Source: Cohnella silvisoli (GTDB taxonomy: Bacteria; Bacillota; Bacilli; Paenibacillales; Paenibacillaceae). Taken from it: 64,000 bases of DNA. This document shows positions 18,701 to 25,839 of this stretch, in pieces (positions within the stretch are counted from its first letter, which is position 1; each line of letters opens with the position of its first letter). The stretch is taken from contig NZ_JAIOAP010000017.1 in NCBI RefSeq assembly GCF_021190915.1, forward strand, positions 62,001 to 126,000, read 5' to 3'. The translations under genes and the position numbers were made by a program. The notes under the pieces were generated by a model. That model searched no databases, was not told where the DNA came from, and saw only the letters and a program-made list of their open reading frames with translations.

Positions 18701-18899
18701 AGGACCAGCTGCCGTTAAGCCGAACGGGCCCGTCTTTGTCCAAGCTCCAATCTCGCAAATCCAGCGTGCCGTCCTTTGCCCGAGGCACAGTTTTCCCGGG
18801 AGTTAATTCGACGAATGACAGAACCAATGCCGCGATTAGTGCAAGTAGAATGGCAAGCACCAATGTGAACCTGACACGCCGACTTAAAAACATATTCAT
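15789..18899 (-). CDS. Hybrid sensor kinase with two kinase modules and an internal receiver
   Basis: A 1036-residue membrane protein. The order is: N-terminal helix; extracellular jelly-roll-like sensor with LNGSWSFYW (about 40-190); seven membrane helices of the 7TMR-DISM type (about 205-410); HisKA with TSHELKTPLHGI (His near 442); HATPase with NLIGNAIKFTPEG and GAGLGLGIVRRL; receiver with LVILDVMMPGMSGYE and Lys in YLTKPF (about 700-815); then a LytS-type kinase with QIKPHFLYNALNTI and a second ATPase with PLVENAVRHG and GVGLRNIHQRM. Such double-kinase proteins occur in Paenibacillus and relatives. The internal receiver may allow cross-talk. The partner regulator follows with an ATGA overlap. 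Confidence 0.92.
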   Translation of the reverse strand: MNMFLSRRVRFTLVLAILLALIAALVLSFVELTPGKTVPRAKDGTLDLRDWSLDKDGPVRLNGSWSFYWRQLLTDKELHNANAAQPDMFAKVPGVWTRYGLPGRGYATYRLTVLTQGSTGKLALHIPAIAPAYNIIVDGKVIAKTGRVGTGRSTTQEAYLPQTVIFEPPGQRFDLYLQIANELYPKGGFWFSLTFGTERSMLKIKERNTLVDMTVFGGCALLGLYQIAVYLLRRAERSTLYFGICCLLGGIRIWVVGGIYLADLFPQTDIRLIILLEYLTYYGGVTLAAPFVRELFPKEFNGKIVKTLVGIGLGFIASVLVLPTETYTIYINYFQWVSLLIFAYFIYGFSLALLRGRSGALLQLSGWLVFVAAAFHDILYNEGRIIWIDMQLAPYGFIWLVFIEALELARRFTNAYRIIGTMSEELIAQNRMKDEFLANTSHELKTPLHGIMNLSQALSEGKSGSLNESQREQLDVVVSVARRMSNLINDILDLSRLKNSGIQLQLKPVDVRAAVSAQQEVFRYYIGEKPVTLRLEWPDSLPYALADESRLLQIAYNLIGNAIKFTPEGEVTVTAWAEGSMLHIAVADTGIGIPKDKLDVIFQSFEQVGTSVAREYGGAGLGLGIVRRLVELHGGRIAVASEVGKGSVFSFTIPVSDGTRKEAEDVKPIAEGFVADRLPAGWLEIAASIAPDRGGGKREQAILIVDDDTVNLRVLMAVLADEPYEVLTATSGKEALDLLDSGGSKIRLVILDVMMPGMSGYETCREIRRKYALSELPVLLTTVKNEPDDLIYGFQVGANDYLTKPFQPYELRARAHTLLEMKRSVEEAVRSELAFLQAQIKPHFLYNALNTIISLSLEEPQTAHDLLLYLSRYLRGSFDFKNKEKLVPLRKELDLVEAYVQIERARFGNRLRIRYEVDEAAECLIPPLTLQPLVENAVRHGVTKTEDGGTVTVSVRVDIENIVISVEDDGAGMPVTAQAILSTEREGEGGVGLRNIHQRMLQLYGQGVEIESGLGIGTKVILRIPLAVSADEERRV

Positions 18900-19047
18900 C
18901 CTTAACCGTCCTTGAGTTCGCTATAAATATCTTTATAATAACATGGCACAAAATAAAAAGCCTGATTTCTCAAGCTTTTCGATAATGGTCTTATGTCAGC
19001 CCGTGGCAGCTTTGTTAACCATTACTGTAGATTTTCGAGATAACTTA

Positions 19048-19920
19048 TCACATTACAGGTTTTTTGGAGTCCAGAAATGCAAACAGTTTATGATACATTT
19101 CGGGAGCGCCTTTTCCGAGCCAAATTAAATGACCCCATAAATCAAGCTCGCATAGCTGAGCGTTTGGAATATGCCGATGAGCAATGCGGGCATGCTCTAC
19201 GGGTACGGTCGCATCATTAATGCTATGCATAATCAGTGTGGGGCATTGAATGGTGGACATAACGGAATTTAGATCTTCCCCCGTCTGTGCTAAATCGATA
19301 AGAAAACCATACCCGGATCGCTGACGATTCAACATTTTCTTGAACTGCCTTCGATCATCGTCGCTAATTTGCAACAATACCTGTTCACTTTGCAATTTAC
19401 TGAAAGAAGGAATCATGCTCTTGAAAAGAAAGTTCGGAAAAAGCTTGTTCATGAGTCGCATCATGGCCCAGAGATATTTTTCGTTAGAAGGGCGGAACAT
19501 GAGCTGCGCGGATTTGTATAACTTATCGTCGGGAGTCAACCATTTATCGGCCACGGCCGATTGCAGAGTAAGGCTTCTGACTCGCTGCGGATACCGCGAT
19601 GCGAAATAGATGCCGCTAGGACCGCCGGCAGAAATTGCGATGATATGAACCTGGGGGATGCGCAAATTATCCAGCAGTTCTAAGTACGCTTCGCACGCGG
19701 TGATTACGTTTTCCCCTAACTCTTTGGACGTATTGCCATAACCTGGCCTAGACGGGGTGATGACACAATATCCGCGTTCCGTAAGTTCGCTGTAACCAAG
19801 CTCCTCATTGCAATTTGAATGTCCGCCATGCATGAGCAAGATCGGTTCTCCCTGTCCGATTATGGAATACTCCACGTTAAATCCGTCTTTGGTCTTGTAG
19901 TGGCGATTTATTTCTTTCAT
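19048..19920 (-). CDS. Alpha/beta-hydrolase
   Basis: A 290-residue cytosolic hydrolase of the alpha/beta fold. The oxyanion region is ILLMHGGHSN, and the nucleophile elbow is ISAGGPSG, with Ser in an atypical I-S-A-G-G setting rather than G-x-S-x-G. The acid is probably the Asp in MHSINDATVPVEHA, and the catalytic His follows in LWGHLIWLGKG. An AGGGGATAAA site precedes the ATG. It lies 68 bases behind a TetR gene with a terminator in between, so expression may depend on read-through or an own promoter. The substrate is unknown. Confidence 0.85.
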   Translation of the reverse strand: MKEINRHYKTKDGFNVEYSIIGQGEPILLMHGGHSNCNEELGYSELTERGYCVITPSRPGYGNTSKELGENVITACEAYLELLDNLRIPQVHIIAISAGGPSGIYFASRYPQRVRSLTLQSAVADKWLTPDDKLYKSAQLMFRPSNEKYLWAMMRLMNKLFPNFLFKSMIPSFSKLQSEQVLLQISDDDRRQFKKMLNRQRSGYGFLIDLAQTGEDLNSVMSTIQCPTLIMHSINDATVPVEHARIAHRHIPNAQLCELDLWGHLIWLGKGAPEMYHKLFAFLDSKKPVM

Positions 19921-19972
19921 TTTATCCCCTCCATAAAAGTGAATTATTATTCATTATTAATGTTAAAAAAAA

Positions 19973-20008
19973 GCCTGCATCCCCGTGGTCAAAAAAATGC
20001 TTGCAGGC
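19973..20008 (-). terminator. Terminator that begins inside the TetR coding sequence
   Basis: On the minus strand GCCTGCA (part of the codons for Gly-Leu-Gln-Ala) pairs with TGCAGGC, followed by nine T's. The stop codon lies in the loop. The arm GGCCTGCAAGCA is identical to that of the sortase-gene terminator at 22462-22495. Confidence 0.8.
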
Positions 20009-20597
20009 CTTGATACCAAAATGAGACGTACTGGCGAACCATATTGCTGCAATCCTCTTTATCCGGATGATGCCTGATAATCTCGAAGTATCCTTGCATA
20101 AAAGCAACGGAAACCGGCCATGCCGTCCGCTCGGCGAACACTTCGCGTCCCTGTTTGGCGTTGTACGCCTGCAGATGGTTAGCGACATTGTCTGCCATCA
20201 TCCTATGCAGCTTCAGAACGGTGTCTTCATGCCTTGTGCCTTTACTGCTGTCGATTAGAATTAAGAGAGGAATGCGAATTTTCCCGATAATATCCGTCAG
20301 TGCATGAATGACAAGTTCGAAAATGTGCCCCTCCCCATTGCCCAGCGGCTGCTTAACGTGGTTTTTGATCACGCTCTCCAACTCATCGAATACCGGATTC
20401 ACAACCGAGTCGAATAATGCTTCCTTCCCCGCGTAATACCGATACAGATTGCCAACGGATACTCCTACTTTTTCCGCAATCCGCTTGACTGAAGCTGAAA
20501 CATACCCGTACTGCATAAATTCATCCTGTGCGGCTCGAAGAATCGCGTGTCGCAATTCTTCTTTTAAAACCTGAACCATAAATGAACCACCTTTCAC
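19989..20597 (-). CDS. TetR-family regulator
   Basis: A 202-residue regulator. The helix-turn-helix is ILRAAQDEFMQYGYVSASVKRIAEKVGVSVGNLYRYYAGKEALF, split over about residues 15-60, and the C-terminal helical domain probably binds a small ligand. GTG/ATG choice: the start at 20597 gives a 10-residue preface to a second ATG at position 7 (MVQVLKEEL). AAAGGTGG lies just upstream of the latter, so either could be used. The last codons are part of a terminator stem, giving the end Gly-Leu-Gln-Ala-Phe-Phe. The likely target is the hydrolase gene behind it or genes elsewhere. Confidence 0.9.
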   Translation of the reverse strand: MKGGSFMVQVLKEELRHAILRAAQDEFMQYGYVSASVKRIAEKVGVSVGNLYRYYAGKEALFDSVVNPVFDELESVIKNHVKQPLGNGEGHIFELVIHALTDIIGKIRIPLLILIDSSKGTRHEDTVLKLHRMMADNVANHLQAYNAKQGREVFAERTAWPVSVAFMQGYFEIIRHHPDKEDCSNMVRQYVSFWYQGLQAFF

Positions 20598-20652
20598 TAT
20601 TGGATTATATCGGAGTTACTCAGCGTTTACAAGTGTCTGAATCATAAACGAC

Positions 20653-21732
20653 TCAGCAAAATTTTCTCATGATCAGCTCGACCGGACCTCTTTCCATCCA
20701 CTTTATCCACACATAAGAAAAGATAATGGCGATAATGAAATAACCGCATCCATACGAGATCGCGAAAGAAAGGCTTCCATTTTCCAAATAACCTGCTATC
20801 TCAAGAAAACCCAATCCGATGATTACGTGCCCGATATAATGGGATAACGATAATTGTCCGGTATTAATCACCGCCCGCGTCAGGAGGGAATTCCCAAAAT
20901 AATCCACCACATAAAAACTGATCGCTAAAATGGCCACTGCTAGGCATGTTCCGGAGAGAACATAAATCATTGTGGGTGGCATCGGTTTCGTCGTAAACAA
21001 ATAATTGGCGGCTTCATTGTCCAGTACAGGAGAGGTCCATTTGATCAGGAAATAGGAAAACGACTCGAAAACGATGGTCCCTAACAACGAACAGAGCAGC
21101 ACCTTCTTTCGTTTTCCCCGGTCCAGCCATTGTTTTCTGCCGATCCACATGCCGATTAGGAAAAAGCATACCCAAGGAAAGATGGGATGGAATCCGTTAA
21201 ATATCAGATTTCGGCAAAACCCTGCTAGCGTCCAAAAGCCCGTATATTCATGAAAACCCGGGTCCCAACCTTCGCTATAATCAAACACGACCAAAAACAT
21301 TTGCGAAACTAACAAAATTGCCGCGAACAGACCAAGTATCATCTTGTCGGATACTGTGATCAAAACAGAGGCTGCAAGCATAAACACCGCGTAATAATGC
21401 AAAATATCGGCACTCCAGCCCGCTAGAAGCAATAATATCCCGGATATGAACAGGAAAGCAGATCTCCTGTATAAGCTGTTCCGACTTTGACGAATGAGGT
21501 CCTTGTTTTTCGAATTCCTTGCTTTCGCGGTCATTAATGACACTCCGATGCCTGCCAGAATGACAAACAATGCGGAAGCTCTCCCCTCAAACAAACCCGC
21601 TATCGTTCTTAACCATGTCGCTCCGTCGTTTTCTGCTTGCATCGCAAGCTTATAGTTAACGATAATCATTCCGAAGATCGCCCAAGCTCTCGCATAATCC
21701 AGGGCAGTTATACGTTGAGTCGAATAACTCAT
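20653..21732 (-). CDS. DUF418 (YeiB-like) membrane protein
   Basis: A 359-residue protein with about nine to ten membrane helices. The start RITALDYARAWAIFGMIIVNY and the C-terminal block INTGQLSLSHYIGHVIIGLG followed by YVWIKWMERGPVELIMRKF are the signature of the DUF418/YeiB family, which relates to acyltransferase-3 membrane proteins. Its function is not established. The ATG overlaps the stop of the upstream TetR gene by four bases, so the regulator and membrane protein form one unit, probably under autorepression. Confidence 0.9.
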   Translation of the reverse strand: MSYSTQRITALDYARAWAIFGMIIVNYKLAMQAENDGATWLRTIAGLFEGRASALFVILAGIGVSLMTAKARNSKNKDLIRQSRNSLYRRSAFLFISGILLLLAGWSADILHYYAVFMLAASVLITVSDKMILGLFAAILLVSQMFLVVFDYSEGWDPGFHEYTGFWTLAGFCRNLIFNGFHPIFPWVCFFLIGMWIGRKQWLDRGKRKKVLLCSLLGTIVFESFSYFLIKWTSPVLDNEAANYLFTTKPMPPTMIYVLSGTCLAVAILAISFYVVDYFGNSLLTRAVINTGQLSLSHYIGHVIIGLGFLEIAGYLENGSLSFAISYGCGYFIIAIIFSYVWIKWMERGPVELIMRKFC

Positions 21733-22328
21733 TTCACGGCATCCTCCAATACAATGGCTTTAACCGCTTTAGTCCAAATGTCTTCATAACCATACTCAAA
21801 CCCATAGCTCATGAAATTATCCATGCTGTCAATAATCATGGTCAGCATTTGCGCTTTGATAAGCGTATCTTTGTCAGCCATAGCCCCAATCGAAGCTCCG
21901 TGACGCAACAACTCGACAAAACCAACTGTAAAACCGTCCAAGCTATCAAGCAATTTCCGTGAATACTTTGGGTTCCGGTAGCCAAGTGCTTGGTACTGAT
22001 TCATGATACGTGAATAATTGTCGTCTTCTTTCTGCTTGCTAATTATGCTAAGTCCATCAAAAATAAGTTTCTCTTCAAAATTATCCTTCGAATAGTCTTG
22101 GACATTGAAAAAACTTGCAAATCCAATATCTTTGCATATCTCTTCAAAAAGCACATCGATAATCGCTTCTTTTGACAAAAAATGATAATACAAAGCAGGC
22201 TTGGATATCCCCACCTCTTTGGCGATCATAGCCATACTCGTTTTTTCAAAACCGTGTTCAGCAAATAAGCGGTACCCCGTCTCCAAAATAACAGTATACG
22301 TCGAAGTCGTATTCATTTCTCCAAACAT
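21729..22328 (-). CDS. TetR-family regulator of the DUF418 gene
   Basis: A regulator of up to 199 residues with the TetR DNA-binding domain at the start (LFAEHGFEKTSMAMIAKEVG, SKPALYYHFLSKEAIIDVLF). Two ATGs compete. The one at 22316 is four codons inside and has GGAG close by, while the one at 22328 is nearly fused to GGGAG. The promoter region carries a near-perfect operator palindrome (22341-22366), 13 bases upstream, consistent with autoregulation together with the overlapping DUF418 gene. Confidence 0.92.
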   Translation of the reverse strand: MFGEMNTTSTYTVILETGYRLFAEHGFEKTSMAMIAKEVGISKPALYYHFLSKEAIIDVLFEEICKDIGFASFFNVQDYSKDNFEEKLIFDGLSIISKQKEDDNYSRIMNQYQALGYRNPKYSRKLLDSLDGFTVGFVELLRHGASIGAMADKDTLIKAQMLTMIIDSMDNFMSYGFEYGYEDIWTKAVKAIVLEDAVK

Positions 22329-22340
22329 CTCCCTAATAAT

Positions 22341-22366
22341 ATTTACTTAACGGTCGGTAAGTAAAT
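22341..22366. promoter_or_regulatory. Palindromic operator, probable TetR binding site
   Basis: ATTTACTTA and TAAGTAAAT form a perfect 9-bp inverted repeat around ACGGTCGG. It resembles the typical TetR operator half-site ACCGACCGTTAAGTAA and lies right upstream of the TetR-DUF418 operon. The rest of 22367-22455 holds no gene. Confidence 0.7.
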
Positions 22367-22461
22367 GATACTAATTACCGCCTCCTTTTGCAATAGTCGA
22401 GTTCTAAGTAAATTTTATTTCCTCCAAAAATAATTTTATGTTCATTATTAACCGTAAAAAA

Positions 22462-22495
22462 GCCTGCAAAGCAGATTAAGGAACTGCTTGCAGGC
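22462..22495 (-). terminator. Terminator that begins inside the sortase coding sequence
   Basis: On the minus strand GGCCTGCAAGCAG, coding for Gly-Leu-Gln-Ala, pairs with CTGCTTTGCAGGC (one bulged base), followed by a T-run. The TAA stop lies in the loop, so the gene end and the terminator overlap. Confidence 0.85.
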
Positions 22496-23153
22496 CATGC
22501 TCAAATGCAGTTCTATCGTCCATCAAGCGTTTAGTAAAGATAACAAGTCTTGCCTCATGCTCGCGTTTCTTCCTGCTATATTTACCCGTACATGTAATTA
22601 AGTTTAACCGGGGTTCATTTGCTGGTCCGAATATTTTATCGATTGGAGCCTCGGATGTTTTATAAACCCCGATCGAATCGACGATGAATGTAATCGCATA
22701 TCCTTTTTCATTTTTAACGATTACTTTGTCGCCTTTCCCCAGTTTTCTCAATCGGAAGAAAACCGCAGGACCTTTATAATTATCTACATGTCCGTCCATT
22801 ACCGCATTTCCTACCGATCCTGGCAACACTCCATTGGAGAGGTACCCCACTCTTTCCGTGCTTCGAGGGATGCCCATCTGACCATTGTTCGCCACGCCTA
22901 CGGGCTCCACAGTCGCATGGAGATCGATCAATGGAATGTAAAGTCGCGCGGGGACGATCCCATCGGTTAATTGTATTTTCTTAGTCGATCTGGGCTCTAT
23001 CGTCTTCGTTGTGGCCTTCTTTGGATAAGTCAGATTTGATTCCGACTTCTTATATTCAGACCCGCGATCGTTCCTGCTCTTGTTTGACTGGGAACAATTG
23101 GTACATATGACCAATAGGACAACCAGCAAAATATACAATACCCATTTTTTCAT
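22476..23153 (-). CDS. Class F sortase-type transpeptidase
   Basis: A 225-residue protein. It has an N-terminal hydrophobic segment ending VICTNC, which could be a membrane anchor or a lipobox. The catalytic domain begins at PARLYIPLIDLHATVEPVG. The active-site His is in MDGHVDN, Cys in LNLITCTG (T-C-T-G) and Arg in HEARLVIFTK. This is the pattern of class F-like sortases of Firmicutes and actinobacteria, which join LPxTG proteins to the wall. The gene follows a small LPKTG protein at a 43-base distance, so enzyme and substrate are encoded together. The region before the ATG lacks a normal ribosome binding site. The C-terminal residues come from the terminator arm. Confidence 0.88.
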   Translation of the reverse strand: MKKWVLYILLVVLLVICTNCSQSNKSRNDRGSEYKKSESNLTYPKKATTKTIEPRSTKKIQLTDGIVPARLYIPLIDLHATVEPVGVANNGQMGIPRSTERVGYLSNGVLPGSVGNAVMDGHVDNYKGPAVFFRLRKLGKGDKVIVKNEKGYAITFIVDSIGVYKTSEAPIDKIFGPANEPRLNLITCTGKYSRKKREHEARLVIFTKRLMDDRTAFEHGLQAVP

Positions 23154-23164
23154 AACGATAAGAA

Positions 23165-23189
23165 AAGAGGGGCTGATTGATCCCCTCTT
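23165..23189 (-). terminator. Intercistronic hairpin between substrate and sortase genes
   Basis: AAGAGGGG and CCCCTCTT form a perfect 8-bp stem. On the minus strand the distal arm runs into TTTTCTTAT. It probably reduces transcription into the sortase gene, so that substrate exceeds enzyme. Its first arm contains the only SD-like sequence (AGAGGGG) near the sortase start. Confidence 0.7.
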
Positions 23190-23196
23190 ACGCTCC

Positions 23197-23496
23197 TTAT
23201 TCCGTTTGTTCGCTTGCGCCGCCGAAGCCTGTTTTAGGCAATTTAGTTGCTTTTGCTTTCAAGCTTTTTGCATGAAGGCTTTTCGCATGAAGTTTATGGC
23301 CCTTCGATGATTTCATGTGCACCTTTTTATGCAACTTTTTCTCATGCGCTTTTTTCATGTGCAGCTTTTTCTCATGCACTTTTTTCATGTGCATTTTTTG
23401 TTCGTGTTTTTTCTCCGCTACCGGGGCTGCAAAAGCTGCAGAACTTGCGGAAAACAACAAACAAGCGGAAACGATTGCGACTGCCACTTTCTTCAT
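23197..23496 (-). CDS. Secreted Lys/His-rich LPKTG protein, sortase substrate
   Basis: A 99-residue preprotein with a clear signal peptide (VAIVSACLLFSASSAAFAA). The mature part is nearly all Lys, His, Met, Leu and Glu, with the repeat HMKK(V/A)HEKKL twice and further SLHAKSLKAK-type units. It ends LPKTGFGGASEQTE. The LPKTG box is followed by only nine residues, with no hydrophobic anchor and no positive tail, which is unlike classical sortase substrates. The next gene is a class F sortase. Metal or polyanion binding by the His/Lys repeats is possible but not shown. A GAGGCAACACA-type site precedes the ATG. Confidence 0.85.
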   Translation of the reverse strand: MKKVAVAIVSACLLFSASSAAFAAPVAEKKHEQKMHMKKVHEKKLHMKKAHEKKLHKKVHMKSSKGHKLHAKSLHAKSLKAKATKLPKTGFGGASEQTE

Positions 23497-23699
23497 TGTG
23501 TTGCCTCCTCAATTTTTTGTGCGGGATTTCCCCCTACTCATGTTGTCCTTTTGCTTTTTTAATAATGAGTGAAAGATTATCCCAATGTACCCATACAGAA
23601 AGATAACCGCATTTGGCATGAGGATTTCTCACAGACATCGAATGTACTGCATGGTTTTAAAAATGCTTGAGCATTCTATTTAAGAGGAGGTGAAAACAA

Positions 23700-24017
23700 A
23701 TCGCTGAACGTCCCATTATTAAGAACAAAGCGCATCCTTCTACAAACAAGTCCGTTTCAGAAAAAATTTCTAAAACCGTTTCGAGTGTTAAAGGCATCGG
23801 TAAACAAAAAGTGAGGCAAGCGGTCAAACATTCCGAACCTGCATACAAAATACATGTGACGGCTGATAAAAAGCATCATACTCGTATTCAAAGCATTCAC
23901 AAGCAGATGGTACCGTTAGACGGACATCCGGTTCAATTTACCGCCGAATCCGTTTCCCTTCATTTTTTAACATTTGAATTAAATCCTCTGTTTTTTGATT
24001 TCTATTTCCCGCATTAA
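23700..24017 (+). CDS. Hypothetical basic protein with possible ATC start
   Basis: AGGAGG (23685-23690) is followed nine bases later by ATC, which opens a 105-codon frame. The only in-frame ATG/GTG/TTG starts lie far inside (GTG at 23811). An in-frame TGA directly precedes, so there is no normal upstream start. The product begins AERPIIKNKAHPSTNKSVSE, is rich in Lys, Ser and Val up to about residue 75, and looks less protein-like in the last 25 residues, which overlap the end of the convergent deacetylase gene. I do not recognise the family. A one-base error near the start, or a pseudogene, would also explain the missing start codon. Confidence 0.4.
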   Translation: MAERPIIKNKAHPSTNKSVSEKISKTVSSVKGIGKQKVRQAVKHSEPAYKIHVTADKKHHTRIQSIHKQMVPLDGHPVQFTAESVSLHFLTFELNPLFFDFYFPH

Positions 24018-24915
24018 TGCGAAAACCATTGCGCATGAATCGAGTATTGATACCTTGATGAACGGTAAATGTAACTTGGATTCCTGCCTTGCGGGCAATC
24101 TTAAGGGTTGTTGGGCTGTAAGCGCCATAGGGGAAAGCAAGTGCGCTTCGTGAATTTCCTAGCTCTTCCTTGAGTCGTATTTCCGCTTTCGATAAGTCGT
24201 TATAAATACGCTTTTCGTACTCAAGCTTTGTTTCCATTCGGTTAAGCTGTTTAAGGAAAATTCGATGCGACAATAAGGGCCTCTGTCTTCGCTTTCCTTC
24301 ACGATCCACAGATGCATATGCATGTGAAGCATAACTGTGATTATAGAAGCTCATGCCTGCCTTTTTCATTTCCCTCATCTGATTCCACGATAATTTGGCG
24401 CGACCAAAGTAATTCGGATCGTCAATTGATGAAACGACAATAAAATCCGTTGCAGTAACGCCATGTTTTCTAAGCAATGGGTATACGTTCGTGTAAAATG
24501 TTTCATAACCGTCATCAAATGTAAGTAAAACCGCGTTATCGGGCACCGGTTTTTCATACAGTAAAAAGTCCATATATTGGTCAATTGAAATGATTCGAAA
24601 TCCGTTTTTTTTCATAAAAGATAAATGTTCATCGAGCAATTTTACCGTTAGGATTCGTTCGTGATTTGATCGAACTTCCACATTATGATACATCAATACG
24701 ATCACTTTATCGTGATAATATACAGGTGTAGTTGAAAAGCGGATTGCATTATGGCGGGAATCTTTATTATTTAATTGATGCTGCTGCGGAAATGAGGTTT
24801 CCGGGTTGGCACTATGTTCGGAGTCGATATAACCGCACGAAGCAGAAGCACAAACGGCTGCAAAAAATAAGGCAGCGAATAGGAACAACCTCAATTTTTC
24901 TGTCAAAAAGAACAC
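23938..24915 (-). CDS. Polysaccharide deacetylase lipoprotein
   Basis: A 325-residue protein with a lipoprotein signal peptide (FLFAALFFAAVCASASCGY, Cys as lipidation site). The NodB domain has motif 1 LLTFDDGYE, where the second Asp is the metal ligand, motif 2 NHSYASH with the His-x3-5-His pair, and motif 3 LAFPYGAYS. It belongs to carbohydrate esterase family 4, whose members remove acetyl groups from peptidoglycan or surface polysaccharide. It would act outside the membrane. Its 3' end overlaps a putative convergent plus-strand gene by 80 bases. Confidence 0.93.
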   Translation of the reverse strand: MFFLTEKLRLFLFAALFFAAVCASASCGYIDSEHSANPETSFPQQHQLNNKDSRHNAIRFSTTPVYYHDKVIVLMYHNVEVRSNHERILTVKLLDEHLSFMKKNGFRIISIDQYMDFLLYEKPVPDNAVLLTFDDGYETFYTNVYPLLRKHGVTATDFIVVSSIDDPNYFGRAKLSWNQMREMKKAGMSFYNHSYASHAYASVDREGKRRQRPLLSHRIFLKQLNRMETKLEYEKRIYNDLSKAEIRLKEELGNSRSALAFPYGAYSPTTLKIARKAGIQVTFTVHQGINTRFMRNGFRINAGNRNQKTEDLIQMLKNEGKRIRR

Positions 24916-24988
24916 TTCCTGTTGCAGTATTAAGCATGAACTATGGATTCATGATTCGAATATCCTTCCACAAAAGCAGCTAAGATAC

Positions 24989-25828
24989 TCATCGAAGCCC
25001 TAACAATTCAGGCGTATTGCGATGAATGATGTCTTCGATGATTTTATCTGGAATCCGAGGCATGTTCGTGCCCTCTGCTACCGCGTTTATATTACGGAGC
25101 GCATCGATGGTCTGCTGTAACGTAAAGAACGGGAAATCCGAGCCTAGCAATATTTTATGCGTAACGCCATACTCCATTGCTAGCACCATCGCGTTGTAAA
25201 ATTGCCACGGACGGCTTCCCAGAGCGGACAGGTCCATGTACATATTGGCATTTTTCCTTACAACGGAGATGCATTCGCCGATCCAAGGATGACCCATATG
25301 CGCAATAATCATTTTCAGATCGGGAAACGCGCGTGCGATCGGATCAAGCATCTCCGGCCGCGAAGCGTCCAAGAATCCCTCTGGCACGAAAGATGTTCCC
25401 TGATGCCACAAAATCGGAACCTGCAATTCATCAGCCTTCGCGTACAACGAAAAATGCTCTTTGCTGTCAGGGTAGAAGTTCTGGTAAATCGGGCCGAGCT
25501 TCAGCCCGGACAAGCTTAAATCCTTGACTGCTTTCTCGAAAATGCTTACCGCGTTCGCTTTATTAGGATCGACGCTGGCGAAACCGTACAGTCGTCCACG
25601 GTGTTTGGACACATACTCAGCCACATACTCGTTCGGCACATTTATACCGGTGGCAGGGGCATCGAATGCAAGGACGATCGCACCGTCAACGTCCTTTACG
25701 TTTTCCCGATTTTGTTCGGGCGTGGCGATCATCTCCGTCGAGTCTCCCCAGGCCCGTTTGGCAGCGGCCAACGTGGCTCCGCCGAACATTCCTTCTCCGA
25801 ATACGTGCGTATGGCAATCGAATATCAT
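24989..25828 (-). CDS. Amidohydrolase (TIM-barrel, PF04909 type)
   Basis: A 279-residue metal-dependent hydrolase of the amidohydrolase_2 group. The metal-binding motif FDCHTHVFG opens the protein. LWHQGTS and MIIAHMGHPW provide further His ligands, and LLGSDFPFF provides the Asp. I place the start at the ATG at 25828, because AAAGGAG lies seven bases upstream and the HxH motif is then at residue 4. The upstream frame to 25864 only overlaps the esterase gene. It is the last gene of the catabolic cluster. Relatives act as lactonases, decarboxylases or amidases, so the substrate is open. Confidence 0.9.
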   Translation of the reverse strand: MIFDCHTHVFGEGMFGGATLAAAKRAWGDSTEMIATPEQNRENVKDVDGAIVLAFDAPATGINVPNEYVAEYVSKHRGRLYGFASVDPNKANAVSIFEKAVKDLSLSGLKLGPIYQNFYPDSKEHFSLYAKADELQVPILWHQGTSFVPEGFLDASRPEMLDPIARAFPDLKMIIAHMGHPWIGECISVVRKNANMYMDLSALGSRPWQFYNAMVLAMEYGVTHKILLGSDFPFFTLQQTIDALRNINAVAEGTNMPRIPDKIIEDIIHRNTPELLGLR

Positions 25829-25839
25829 AAGCAGCTCCT

